From assembly GCF_002946355.1 (NCBI RefSeq), contig NZ_PKOZ01000002.1:248001-312000 (forward strand): a stretch of DNA of 64,000 bases. The letters are read 5' to 3'. Under the pieces are notes generated by a model. The model saw nothing but the letters and a program-made list of their open reading frames with translations. It had not been told where the DNA came from and searched no databases. Made by a program: the position numbers and the translations under genes. This document shows, piece after piece, positions 46,399-54,455 of this stretch. How positions within the stretch are numbered: position 1 is the stretch's first letter; each line of letters starts with the position of its first letter. The stretch is from Pradoshia eiseniae (lineage in GTDB: Bacteria > Bacillota > Bacilli > Bacillales > Pradoshiaceae).

Positions 46399-46936
46399 CC
46401 ATCACCTTCCTAGCTAATATATATAGTTAATAGAAAACAACACTTAGTTGGTTTGCATTGCTTGTTAAAAGCTTGGCAGGCATAAAAATTAAAATATTTT
46501 TTTAATATATTAAATGATTGGTATAGAAACAAGTTTTATTGGGGATGTAATGGCAGATCTGCAGGTTAACTTTCATTTATAAATTTAGGTATTATAAAGT
46601 TTAATAGAATAGCGATAAATTTCGGTAAAGAGAGCAAATTTGGTTTAAAAAATATTTCCCCAAAAAAGTTTTATTGATATAATAATAAAAGAATGAAAAC
46701 TTCTGAAAATGTATATTTTTTCAATATACAGATTTGCTAGAGTAAGATATAAATCATTACGATTAACAGCTATATAGTGTTTATATTTAGAGATTGCAAG
46801 TAATCACATTGCTAAATTTATTGAAAATTGGAGTACGCATAACTGCAGGCTACTCCGTTTTAATGTGTATTCCTTTAAAATTGGAATGCATTTTTTGTTT
46901 CTAAAGGTTTGAAAAAAGAAACATGGAGGAAGGTCA

Positions 46937-48040
46937 GTGGAACGTGATAAAAAATACAAAAAGATAATAACCATGCTATTGATCCTACTATGCATAAGCC
47001 TTATTGCTTTAACAGGATTGGAGATATATAAACATTTTGCATCGAAAGAATCGACATCTGTTAGTGTGCCTGAAAATTTCATTATCCCTGAAGAAGGCGG
47101 TAATACCAATAATCAAACAGAGAATACGGAAAATATTACTGGAATAGATAGCAGCATTTCTTTGAACGAAGGCACAAATGATGACTTAAACAATGATTCG
47201 AACGAAGGCACAAATGATGACTCAAACGATGATTTAAACGAAGGCACAAATGATGACTCAAACGATGATTCGAACGAAGGCACAAATGATGACTCAAACG
47301 ATGATTCGAACGAAGGAACAAATGATGACTCAAATGATGATTCAGACGAAGGAACAAATGATGACTCAAACGATGATTCGAACGAAGGCACAAATGATGA
47401 CTCGAATGATGATTCAGACGATGATTTAAATGATGATTCAAATAATGATTCGAATGATGGTCCTAACGATAGCGACAGTGACAGTAGTAAGCCTGCATCA
47501 ACCGTTATATCGCTTCATAAAGGGCAGTTCACTGATAATGCGCCTTTTAAGGTAATCAATATGTTGCCAGGTGATTCAGAAGTAAAGAATTTCTGTCTTA
47601 AGGTGTCATATAAAAACTCCAGTACAATTAAATTTTCTGTAGATTTACATAACAAACCAGAAAAATTATTAGAAGTATTGAAACTAAAGGTTGTTCTTCT
47701 TAATAGTGGAGATGTTCTATATGACGGACTAATAAGAGATGTGGGTGAATTAGAAACATATACTTTGAAAGAATCAGATACTGCAAAAACGGAAGAATTG
47801 TATTACGAAATTTCCGCCTATCTTGATACTGCGGTTGGAAATGAGTATATGGGAAGTACGGAATTGAAAGCTGATTTTAAATGGTGGGTAGATGAAAAAG
47901 CTAATTTAGTTCGTGCACCTGGTAAGCTAGATTATTCAAATGTTGCTTTATCGCTTGGTTTAATAACAGGTTCACTGCTGATATTGAAACTCTCCTTCCG
48001 AAAAAACAAAAAAATAGGGGGCGAGCCAGATGCAAAATAA
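46937..48040 (+). CDS. Membrane-anchored surface protein with acidic tandem repeat and TasA-like domain
   Basis: 367 residues. N-terminal hydrophobic segment (about 10-28), a low-complexity acidic region with eight 12-residue units of the NEGTNDDSNDDS type (about 77-172), a beta-rich domain (about 185-335) with NMLPGDSEVKNFCLKVSYKN typical of TasA/camelysin-like folds, and a C-terminal helix (about 341-358) with a basic tail. There is no LPXTG; the tail could anchor it in the membrane. GTG start after GGAGGAAGG. First gene of the SipW operon; overlaps the next by 11 bases. I infer an anchor or stalk for the fibre. Confidence 0.72.
   Translation: MERDKKYKKIITMLLILLCISLIALTGLEIYKHFASKESTSVSVPENFIIPEEGGNTNNQTENTENITGIDSSISLNEGTNDDLNNDSNEGTNDDSNDDLNEGTNDDSNDDSNEGTNDDSNDDSNEGTNDDSNDDSDEGTNDDSNDDSNEGTNDDSNDDSDDDLNDDSNNDSNDGPNDSDSDSSKPASTVISLHKGQFTDNAPFKVINMLPGDSEVKNFCLKVSYKNSSTIKFSVDLHNKPEKLLEVLKLKVVLLNSGDVLYDGLIRDVGELETYTLKESDTAKTEELYYEISAYLDTAVGNEYMGSTELKADFKWWVDEKANLVRAPGKLDYSNVALSLGLITGSLLILKLSFRKNKKIGGEPDAK
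47165..47452 (+). repeat. 36-bp tandem repeat, eight units
   Basis: Eight contiguous 36-base units (consensus begins AACGAAGGCACAAATGATGA) encode N-E-G-T-N-D-D-S-N-D-D-S; the first and last are diverged. The period is a multiple of three, so copy-number change would lengthen or shorten the protein without frameshift. There are no spacers. Confidence 0.9.
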
Positions 48041-48575
48041 TCAACAAACAGGCAAAAAGTTGAAAACAAGTGTTGCTGCAATTGTCATACTTTCTATTTG
48101 CCTATGTATTTCTACTTTTGCTCTTGTATGGTCAATGGTGTGGGTAAATAGCAATATTTTTAGTGTCGGGGAAATAGATATTGATCTAAATGATGGTAAG
48201 CCGGTTATTGAGGAACATGAGTATCTTTTTAAGCCGGGTATGACTGTTGTAAAGGATTTCTTTCTTGAAAACAATAGCACATGTGAAGCTTATTACAAGA
48301 TATATTTTGATGACATAAAAGGCGGACTTGCTGATGTAATTGAAGTGGCCATTCGTGACGATCAACAAGTTCTGTTTTTTGGAAAACCGAGCGAACTCAC
48401 AAAACAGAAGGTATCTTCAGCTGATGATCCATTAAGTTTAGATGAAAAAAAAGAATTGGAAATTGAGTTCTATTATCCAAAAGAGAGCGGTAGTACGGAA
48501 GATGCGACACTAACATTTACCCTTTGTGCAGATGCCGTACAAACAAAAAATAATCCGACTAGAGAATTTGACTAA
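48030..48575 (+). CDS. Secreted TasA/camelysin-like protein
   Basis: 181 residues. A hydrophobic N-terminal segment (about 14-36) is followed by SVGEIDIDLNDG, FKPGMTVVKDFFLENNSTCE (the PGM/PGD-type turn of the fold), and a beta-rich C-domain with YYPKESGSTEDATLTFTLCA. Two Cys residues occur (about 90 and 172). It fits a minor subunit or TapA-like accessory for the SipW-processed fibre. Overlaps the preceding gene; sipW follows 18 bases later. The match to the TasA superfamily is by pattern only. Confidence 0.7.
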   Translation: MQNNQQTGKKLKTSVAAIVILSICLCISTFALVWSMVWVNSNIFSVGEIDIDLNDGKPVIEEHEYLFKPGMTVVKDFFLENNSTCEAYYKIYFDDIKGGLADVIEVAIRDDQQVLFFGKPSELTKQKVSSADDPLSLDEKKELEIEFYYPKESGSTEDATLTFTLCADAVQTKNNPTREFD

Positions 48576-48593
48576 GGAGGAAACAACAAGGAA

Positions 48594-49346
48594 ATGAAAA
48601 AAGCATTACATACCATAAAAGCCATCGTGACGTGGTTCCTTATGGTAGCGAGTATAGGGATGATGGTGTTTACCATTATCTCTGTAACGACCTTTGATCA
48701 GCCGGACCGAAATCTTTTTGGGTATAAACCCTTTATTGTCTTATCTGATTCCATGAGTAAGACAGATTTTAATGCAGGGGATTTAGTTCTTATAAAAGAG
48801 ATAGATCCGTCAACCTTGAAGGAAGGAGATATTATTGCCTATACTTCCACAGATTCTGACAATTACGGAGAAACGGTCACTCATAAAATCAGGAGTTTAA
48901 CAACGGATGCGAATGGAAATCCCGGATTCATTACATATGGAACAACGACAAATACAGATGATGAAACAGTAGTTACACACGAATATGTATTAGGTAAATA
49001 TGAAACTCACATTCCAAAAGTGGGTACGTTCTTCCAGTTTTTAAAAACTACACCAGGATATATTTGCTGTATTTTCATTCCGTTTATGCTGTTAATTCTC
49101 ATTCATTTAATAGATAGTATTCGATTATTTAGAAAATACAAATCTGAGCAAAAAGCCGAGCTGCAAGCAGAGAGAGATGAAATTGCAAAAGAACGAGCTG
49201 AATCTCAAAAGATGATGGAAGAGCTCTTAAAATTAAAAGAACAGCTTGGAACGACTACCATTGGTGTAAACAGCAATGATGCTGCTACATATACACAAGG
49301 TAACGATGGAGAGGGGAATCTCTCGACTGATACCAAAATATTTTAG
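48594..49346 (+). CDS. sipW: SipW-type (ER-type) signal peptidase I
   Basis: 250 residues with an N-terminal membrane helix, VLSDSMSKTDFNAGDLV (catalytic Ser), GDIIAY, ETVTHKIRS (catalytic His rather than Lys, the mark of SipW), a second helix (about 157-178) and an unusual coiled-coil tail (about 185-225, EQKAELQAERDEIAKERAES). Cleaves the dedicated SipW-type signals of the neighbouring proteins on the outer membrane face. Genes of its likely substrates flank it. B. subtilis SipW is 190 residues; the extra length is the tail. Confidence 0.93.
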   Translation: MKKALHTIKAIVTWFLMVASIGMMVFTIISVTTFDQPDRNLFGYKPFIVLSDSMSKTDFNAGDLVLIKEIDPSTLKEGDIIAYTSTDSDNYGETVTHKIRSLTTDANGNPGFITYGTTTNTDDETVVTHEYVLGKYETHIPKVGTFFQFLKTTPGYICCIFIPFMLLILIHLIDSIRLFRKYKSEQKAELQAERDEIAKERAESQKMMEELLKLKEQLGTTTIGVNSNDAATYTQGNDGEGNLSTDTKIF

Positions 49347-49357
49347 GAGGAGAAAGA

Positions 49358-50572
49358 ATGAAAAAAGGATCAACTAAAAGAGCGTTAGTTACGAGCATAG
49401 TATCAACATGTGCAAGCGTAACAATGCTAGCCGGTGCAACATTTGCTTGGTTTACGGATACAGCAAGCACAGGTGTAAACAAAATTCAAGCAGGGACTCT
49501 GGACATTGCACTTTTAAACGCAGCAGGAAATTCTGTTGAAGGTGAAACGCTTAACTGGAAGACTGCTGATGGAAGATCAGAAATCCTTTGGGAGCCGGGT
49601 GCTACATACGATTTAGAACCAGTGACTGTAAAGAATAATGGTAACCTAGCAGCTAAGTATAAAGTTCTCATTACTGGCATCGATGGTGATGCAGAGCTAA
49701 ACGAAGCTATTGATTGGAAAATTGCTGGTGCGGATATTGATAAGGAATACAAATTAGCTGCCGGTGCTTCTGAAAAGATTACTATCAGCGGTACCATGAA
49801 AAGAACTGCTGGTAATGAATATCAGGGTAAATCAATTGAAGATATTTCAATTACAGTAGTTGCAACTCAAGATACTGTAGAAAAAGATAGCTACAATAAC
49901 CAATATGATAAAAATGCTGCATATAATCAATATACTGTAGTTACAAATACGAAAGAGACACAAGATGCAGTTAAAGAAGGTAAAGATGTTATTCTTGATT
50001 CTGATTTAGTTGTAAAGAAAGAAGCGCTTGGTAGTTCAGGATATGGTGCAACAGGAATTGAACAACATAATGGTGGTGTGATTGACGGTAACGGAAAAAC
50101 TCTTTCTGTTAAAGGTGCAAATGGTACCTGGGATAGTGCTCTCTCTACTAAAGGTGGTACAATTAAAAATTTAACCATTGATAGTGGCTTCCGTGGTATT
50201 TTTATTGGTGGGGCTAAAAGTGACGTAATTGTTGATAATGTTACTATTGACGGACCTGTTTATACGATAAGCTGTGACGCTGGTGGAGGCAAAAAGCTTA
50301 TTGTTACTAATTCTACATTAAATGGTTGGACTTCTTATGCAGGTACCCTTTCAGAAGTTTCTTTCACAAATTGTAACTTCGGTGAGGGTGCCGGTTATAA
50401 GTTTATGCGTCCATACGCCAAAACAAGTCTCACAAATTGTGAGTTTGTAGAAGGATTCAAAATTGATGCAAGGGCTGAAACCACTGTGAAAAACTGTAAA
50501 GTTGGCGGCACATTGGTTACTGAAGATAATGTAGGTTCTCTATTAGGTGCAAATGTAAAGGTCGTAAACTAA
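49358..50572 (+). CDS. TasA-like fibre protein fused to a right-handed beta-helix
   Basis: 404 residues, probably the main substrate. SipW-type signal peptide MLAGATFAWFTDTAS, then a TasA/camelysin-like beta domain (about 45-170: GTLDIALLNAAGN, WEPGATYDLEPVTVKNNGN). A second domain (about 200-404) has repeating NLTIDSG-, NVTIDG-, NSTLNG-, NCNFGEG-, NCEFVEG-, NCKVGG-type turns, the pattern of pectate-lyase-like beta-helices. No catalytic residues are evident. TasA of B. subtilis lacks this second domain. Start ATG after TAGGAGG. A double hairpin follows (50581-50648). Confidence 0.8.
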   Translation: MKKGSTKRALVTSIVSTCASVTMLAGATFAWFTDTASTGVNKIQAGTLDIALLNAAGNSVEGETLNWKTADGRSEILWEPGATYDLEPVTVKNNGNLAAKYKVLITGIDGDAELNEAIDWKIAGADIDKEYKLAAGASEKITISGTMKRTAGNEYQGKSIEDISITVVATQDTVEKDSYNNQYDKNAAYNQYTVVTNTKETQDAVKEGKDVILDSDLVVKKEALGSSGYGATGIEQHNGGVIDGNGKTLSVKGANGTWDSALSTKGGTIKNLTIDSGFRGIFIGGAKSDVIVDNVTIDGPVYTISCDAGGGKKLIVTNSTLNGWTSYAGTLSEVSFTNCNFGEGAGYKFMRPYAKTSLTNCEFVEGFKIDARAETTVKNCKVGGTLVTEDNVGSLLGANVKVVN

Positions 50573-50580
50573 GGGTTGGT

Positions 50581-50648
50581 CCTCTCCCGTGTCCATTCAC
50601 GGGAGGGGCAATCAAAGGGCATAAACAGTCTTTGTGCCTTTTGATTGC
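50581..50648 (+). promoter_or_regulatory. Tandem intercistronic hairpins
   Basis: CCTCTCCCGTG with CACGGGAGGGG, immediately followed by GCAATCAAAGGGCA with TGCCTTTTGATTGC. A T-run comes only after 12 further bases, next to the AAGGAG of the following gene. Likely partial termination or mRNA stabilisation that sets a subunit ratio. Confidence 0.55.
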
Positions 50649-50681
50649 TCAATTACTGCATTTTTTAAGGAGCGAGAGGGA

Positions 50682-51452
50682 TTGAAATTATTATTTAAAT
50701 CTAAAAATATAAAAGAGAGTAACAGTATGGTTAAGATGCTTATGCCCTCCTTGTTGGGATTGGCTTTATGCATAATCTGCTTAATGGGTACAACATGGTC
50801 TTGGTTTACAGACAACGTTACCGCTTCTGTACAAAATATAAAAGCTGCCGATTACAGTATTATTGTTGATATTAAAGACGGAGAAGAACTGGAATACGGA
50901 AAATATAGTCTCTCTCAGATGACAGAGGGAAAAGGGTATCCCGTTACTGTAAAGGCAAGTGGTACGGCAAGCACAGGGTATTTTAGTATCTCAGGGCCGG
51001 AGGGTTTTTTACCATTATACAGTACTCAGTTAGCGCCAGGAGAAGTAATTACGTTTACTTTTTATCCTAATACAACAGGGGAATACTATTTTGAAAGTGC
51101 ATGGGGAACGTATAGCGGAGAAAACACAATTAGAAATACTGATATAATTGGAACACCAAAACCATCAGAAGAGAAAATGGATGCTACGGAAGGATTAGAA
51201 GACACGAATCTATTGGGTGATTCTGTAGATTCAACACCTGTACCTAAACCAAATGAAGAAGAAAATATAGATATAGATATAACTGAAGGTTCAGATGAAG
51301 AAATCAACAAAGATCTAGATGGGGATATAGATGAAATACCTTCTACTGCTCAGCTAACTGAAGTTCCTGATGATATAGAAGGAAGTGTAGAGAAACCAGC
51401 AATTGAAACGACAGAAGGTACTTTGGGAAATGCAGGACAGAACCAAGAATAA
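50682..51452 (+). CDS. Secreted protein with SipW-type signal and acidic tail
   Basis: 256 residues from TTG 50682, chosen because AAGGAG (50667-50672) is nine bases upstream; ATG 50634 lies inside a hairpin and lacks a site. Signal LCIICLMGTTWSWFTDNVTA is SipW-type. A small beta domain (about 65-150, with GYFSISGPEGFLPLYST and LAPGEVITFTFYPNT) precedes a long acidic, Glu/Asp-rich tail (about 165-256). Last gene of the operon; possibly a cap or terminator subunit. No family recognised beyond the signal. Confidence 0.68.
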   Translation: MKLLFKSKNIKESNSMVKMLMPSLLGLALCIICLMGTTWSWFTDNVTASVQNIKAADYSIIVDIKDGEELEYGKYSLSQMTEGKGYPVTVKASGTASTGYFSISGPEGFLPLYSTQLAPGEVITFTFYPNTTGEYYFESAWGTYSGENTIRNTDIIGTPKPSEEKMDATEGLEDTNLLGDSVDSTPVPKPNEEENIDIDITEGSDEEINKDLDGDIDEIPSTAQLTEVPDDIEGSVEKPAIETTEGTLGNAGQNQE

Positions 51453-51460
51453 TTAAAATG

Positions 51461-51496
51461 AAACACGACAGTCATATTTTTGAATGTCGTGTTTTG
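51461..51496 (+). terminator. Terminator of the TasA-like operon
   Basis: AAACACGACA with TGTCGTGTTT, followed by T. Confidence 0.75.
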
Positions 51497-51604
51497 CACT
51501 AACTATTGTTGGACGCAGTTTTAGTCTACTGCTACAGTTCCTGATAGAGTTTTAGTTGATCAAAAGTGAAATGCTCGCATTTTGTTCATAGCATAAGTAC
51601 TATT

Positions 51605-51714
51605 AGAGGCTTCTCATTAATTGACTTAATTAATGAGAAGCTTCTTTTTTCATTTTTTGGTTACATTCAGATAAACGTTCTTTATTGTTTTAGCAATACA
51701 TTGACCTAACCGGT
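51605..51714 (+). promoter_or_regulatory. Hairpin-plus-TAACCGGT module upstream of coiled-coil genes
   Basis: An 18-bp stem (AGAGGCTTCTCATTAATT with AATTAATGAGAAGCTTCT) and T-run, then TAACCGGT at 51707-51714. Parallel to 46287-46398. No gene is present in 51453-51907. Confidence 0.4.
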
Positions 51715-51824
51715 CCGTATTAAGAGAGTGAAAGAAATTTTAAAATAGTATTTAATACTTGTTTAAATTTTTATGTATATAAATATCGTGTAATTATTTG
51801 TTAATGAATGTTATTTAAGTTATA

Positions 51825-51854
51825 TTGATATATTAAAATGACCTATGATATAAT
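51825..51854 (+). promoter_or_regulatory. Sigma-A-type promoter for the 51908 gene
   Basis: TTGATA, 18-base spacer, TATAAT; about 45 bases separate it from the ribosome site AAGGGAG. Confidence 0.65.
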
Positions 51855-51907
51855 GGCCTGAGCAAAAAATATACATTAAATACAATTTTAGCAAGGGAGT
51901 AAATGGA

Positions 51908-52684
51908 ATGAATTTGAAAGCAACAATATTAGGTGCAGTAGGCGTAACAGCTGTAGCAGGAACATTGATATTCAATACAGATGCAGCTGAAAAGGTAATG
52001 AATAACATCGAAGCATTAAAATCAAAAATACAAGAATTTGCTCAAAATGATGCTGCATTAGTTGAAAAATATAATAAGTTAAGAGAAGACGCGCAAACAA
52101 AAATTGCTGAATTAGAAGAACAATTAAAAAATAATACAACTTCGTCAGATGCTGAAAAAGCAGAATTACAGGCGGAAATCGCAAGACTAGAAGGGCAATT
52201 AAAATTAGCTAATGCAGCAATTGAAGGTTTAGAAATACAATCAAATAAAGCTGTTGAGGTAGCAAATAGTTATACGATGACAAGTGCAGATTCTCTACCA
52301 GGATTAGATGGAGAGATTGTTGCGGAAGAAAAAATAGCAACAGCAAAAGCGCATTTCTATGCAGGACATACCCAAGTTGATATAACGCCAAAAGAAGATA
52401 TAAATCTAGGCCTTTTATCATCAAAAGGGAATATCGTCGTTAAGTTTATTGATGCTAATGGAGATACAGTACAAACCAAAAATAAATCTTGGGCTGGATA
52501 CTTAAATGACTCCCAAGGTAACAAATATGGTAAAGGCACTAACGTACCATCCAATAATTATTCGAATGATTTAAAGGCTGGAAAAACTTATACCACAACT
52601 CTAAATAAAGATAATGTGGCTAAGGTTATCGTTACAGTAACTACTAATAATAACGAAGTAAAGACGATAGAGCTGACAAAATAA
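51908..52684 (+). CDS. Secreted coiled-coil protein with C-terminal beta domain
   Basis: 258 residues: signal-like N-terminus (KATILGAVGVTAVAGTLIF), a long coiled coil (about 28-118, KIAELEEQLKNNTTSSDAEK), then a beta-rich domain (about 140-258; YAGHTQVDITPKEDINLGLL, NIVVKFIDANGD, AGKTYTTTLNKDN). The coiled-coil head (KSKIQEFAQNDAALVEKYNK) resembles that of the next gene (KDKVVAFSRNEEKIIDKYMK), so they are paralogues. It has its own promoter and a terminator after it. Function unknown; family not recognised. Confidence 0.75.
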   Translation: MNLKATILGAVGVTAVAGTLIFNTDAAEKVMNNIEALKSKIQEFAQNDAALVEKYNKLREDAQTKIAELEEQLKNNTTSSDAEKAELQAEIARLEGQLKLANAAIEGLEIQSNKAVEVANSYTMTSADSLPGLDGEIVAEEKIATAKAHFYAGHTQVDITPKEDINLGLLSSKGNIVVKFIDANGDTVQTKNKSWAGYLNDSQGNKYGKGTNVPSNNYSNDLKAGKTYTTTLNKDNVAKVIVTVTTNNNEVKTIELTK

Positions 52685-52700
52685 AACACTATAATAATTA

Positions 52701-52733
52701 AAATAAGGACTAATTTTATTAGTCCTTATTTTA
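52701..52733 (+). terminator. Terminator between coiled-coil genes
   Basis: AAATAAGGACTAAT with ATTAGTCCTTATTT. Being internal to the gene group it may attenuate the downstream pair. Confidence 0.75.
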
Positions 52734-52758
52734 AATTTGGATATAAAGGGAGAAAAAG

Positions 52759-53169
52759 ATGAGTAAGACTTTAGCTAGTGTTGTAATTGGGTTGGTTGGC
52801 AGTGCTGTTCTAGCATCATCCGTTTTAGCTTCAGTGGCAGCTTTTGATTCTGCCCCAATAGAAAATATTGAAAAGGATATAAATATCTTAAAAGATAAAG
52901 TAGTAGCCTTTTCGCGTAATGAGGAAAAAATCATAGATAAGTATATGAAATTATATAAAGAGTACACCAAGTTAAAAGAAGCTACTGATAAAGAGGATAG
53001 TAATAGTCTAGAATCAGAGGTTAATCGTTTAAAGAAAGAATTAGAGAAGCGAGAACAAGATAAACAAGAACAAGAAAGCTATATAAAAGAATTAGAAGAA
53101 CAAATACAAAGCTTAGAGTCCGTTCAAGAAGAGCCACCCCAGGTTAGTAATGAATTAGAGGTAGAATAA
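52759..53169 (+). CDS. Secreted coiled-coil protein, short paralogue
   Basis: 136 residues. Hydrophobic N-terminus (about 5-28, VVIGLVGSAVLASSVLAS), then coiled coil to the end (about 35-122, SLESEVNRLKKELEKREQDK). It lacks the beta domain of its paralogue. A ribosome site AAAGGGAG precedes it. The stop overlaps the next ATG (TAATGG), so the two are coupled. Function unknown. Confidence 0.72.
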   Translation: MSKTLASVVIGLVGSAVLASSVLASVAAFDSAPIENIEKDINILKDKVVAFSRNEEKIIDKYMKLYKEYTKLKEATDKEDSNSLESEVNRLKKELEKREQDKQEQESYIKELEEQIQSLESVQEEPPQVSNELEVE

Positions 53170-53768
53170 TGGCAAATAATCGTTCAACTACTAAGAGCTC
53201 TAAGAAAACAAATGTAGTAATAGCAATTGTATTGGTATTGTTACTGGTATCGTTATTTTCATTTAAATCTTGCTCAAGAGATGAAAGTCTTGAGGATGAA
53301 CAGGGGATTACAAATACAGTACCTAATGATGAGGGGAAAGATAGAGAAGAAAATGTAGCTCAAGAAAATAGTGATCAAACGAATAAGAATGAAAGTGGTT
53401 CACTAAATAGTAATTCCGAAAATAGTACTGCGAATATGACACAAAGTAACAGTGGTAATAATGATGTTTCATCTAGCGTTTCGCAAGGCAATCTCAATCA
53501 GAGTGATACTAATCAAAATGATAGCGATATTGATAATGGTGGAGGAAGTAACACGCAAGATAATGGGAGTAATAATGATCATTCATCAGGTGGTTCTCAA
53601 GATAGCCATGATCAAATAGGTCCGGTTCCGAATCCACAACAGCCAAATGTACCAGAAAGTGATGCAAGCGGAAGTAAATTAAGTTTATTATATGATGAAT
53701 TGATTAAGGCTAATAAGACATTCCAATACTTATTAGAATTAACTAATGAGATATTAGAAAATTATTAA
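53169..53768 (+). CDS. Single-span membrane protein with long Asn/Ser-rich linker
   Basis: 199 residues: basic cytoplasmic tip, one helix (about 15-33, VVIAIVLVLLLVSLFSF), Cys (SCSRDES), then about 110 residues of Asn/Ser/Asp/Gly-rich linker and a short helical end (about 170-199, LSLLYDELIKANKTFQYLLE). The layout is of a tether that presents a C-terminal helix away from the membrane, perhaps binding the coiled-coil partners. Coupled to the preceding gene. No family recognised. Confidence 0.7.
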   Translation: MANNRSTTKSSKKTNVVIAIVLVLLLVSLFSFKSCSRDESLEDEQGITNTVPNDEGKDREENVAQENSDQTNKNESGSLNSNSENSTANMTQSNSGNNDVSSSVSQGNLNQSDTNQNDSDIDNGGGSNTQDNGSNNDHSSGGSQDSHDQIGPVPNPQQPNVPESDASGSKLSLLYDELIKANKTFQYLLELTNEILENY

Positions 53769-53800
53769 ACAACTTTTTTGAAATTCAATGTTCATTAATG

Positions 53801-53832
53801 AAAAAGGATAACCTAAGTAGGTTGTCTTTTTA
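53801..53832 (+). terminator. Terminator after the coiled-coil gene group
   Basis: AAAGGATAACCT with AGGTTGTCTTTT, one bulge, T-run. Gap 53833-54455 has no gene. Confidence 0.7.
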
Positions 53833-54019
53833 TAAGTAAGAAATAGCTATTTTGGCTCAAAGATAAATACTGTTTTGTCATATTTCTACTTCAAAATCGA
53901 ATCTAATATGTTTTCATTTAACTTAAGAAACGGTAAATAAAGATTATGAACTATCTGACCAATGGAATGCTCTATACACTCCAGACATGTGGAGAACGTC
54001 GCAAAGCTTGTATTGTAAT

Positions 54020-54140
54020 AAGGCAGTAAGCCCTCTTAGGTAGGGGGGCGCTGCCTTTTTATGTTTCCGGTATCGGATTTATAAACGTGTATTGGATCCG
54101 GATGTGTCCTTCGACTGTACAAGTGATTTTCTTAACCGGT
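54020..54140 (+). promoter_or_regulatory. Orphan hairpin and TAACCGGT upstream of the LRR gene
   Basis: AAGGCAG with CTGCCTT plus inner CCC/GGG pairing and T-run (54020-54061), then TAACCGGT at 54133-54140. Third occurrence of this order in front of a surface-protein gene, though the sequence between differs. Confidence 0.35.
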
Positions 54141-54455
54141 GAATAAAATGGTCAGCTCTTCAAGGTATGAGAGAACCTCAGTTTATTCCTCTTCAAATTA
54201 ATTGATAACTTTCATCGGTGGATTATTTCAGATTAGAAGTGTGTTGGTAATTATTTTTTGAGTTTAAGAATAAGTGATTACCTTAAAATCTATATAATTT
54301 TCGATAAGGATAAGTGGAACTAGGTCTTCCCCAAAATTATCTATAATTTAATTTATCAAAATATATAATGAAATTATTATGTTAAAATAATATTATGGGT
54401 ATCCCTGATAAGGGGATATGGCGTACTAATATTTAGTGGAGGAATAAGAATCATT

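Noticed and set aside
47113-47441. Minus-strand frames with repeating Phe/Ser/Val/Pro or His/Asn/Leu residues
   Set aside because: Shadows of the 36-bp repeat on the + strand; no ribosome site and no start context.
47165-47452. CRISPR array
   Set aside because: Units are contiguous, with no unique spacers, and lie in a coding frame.
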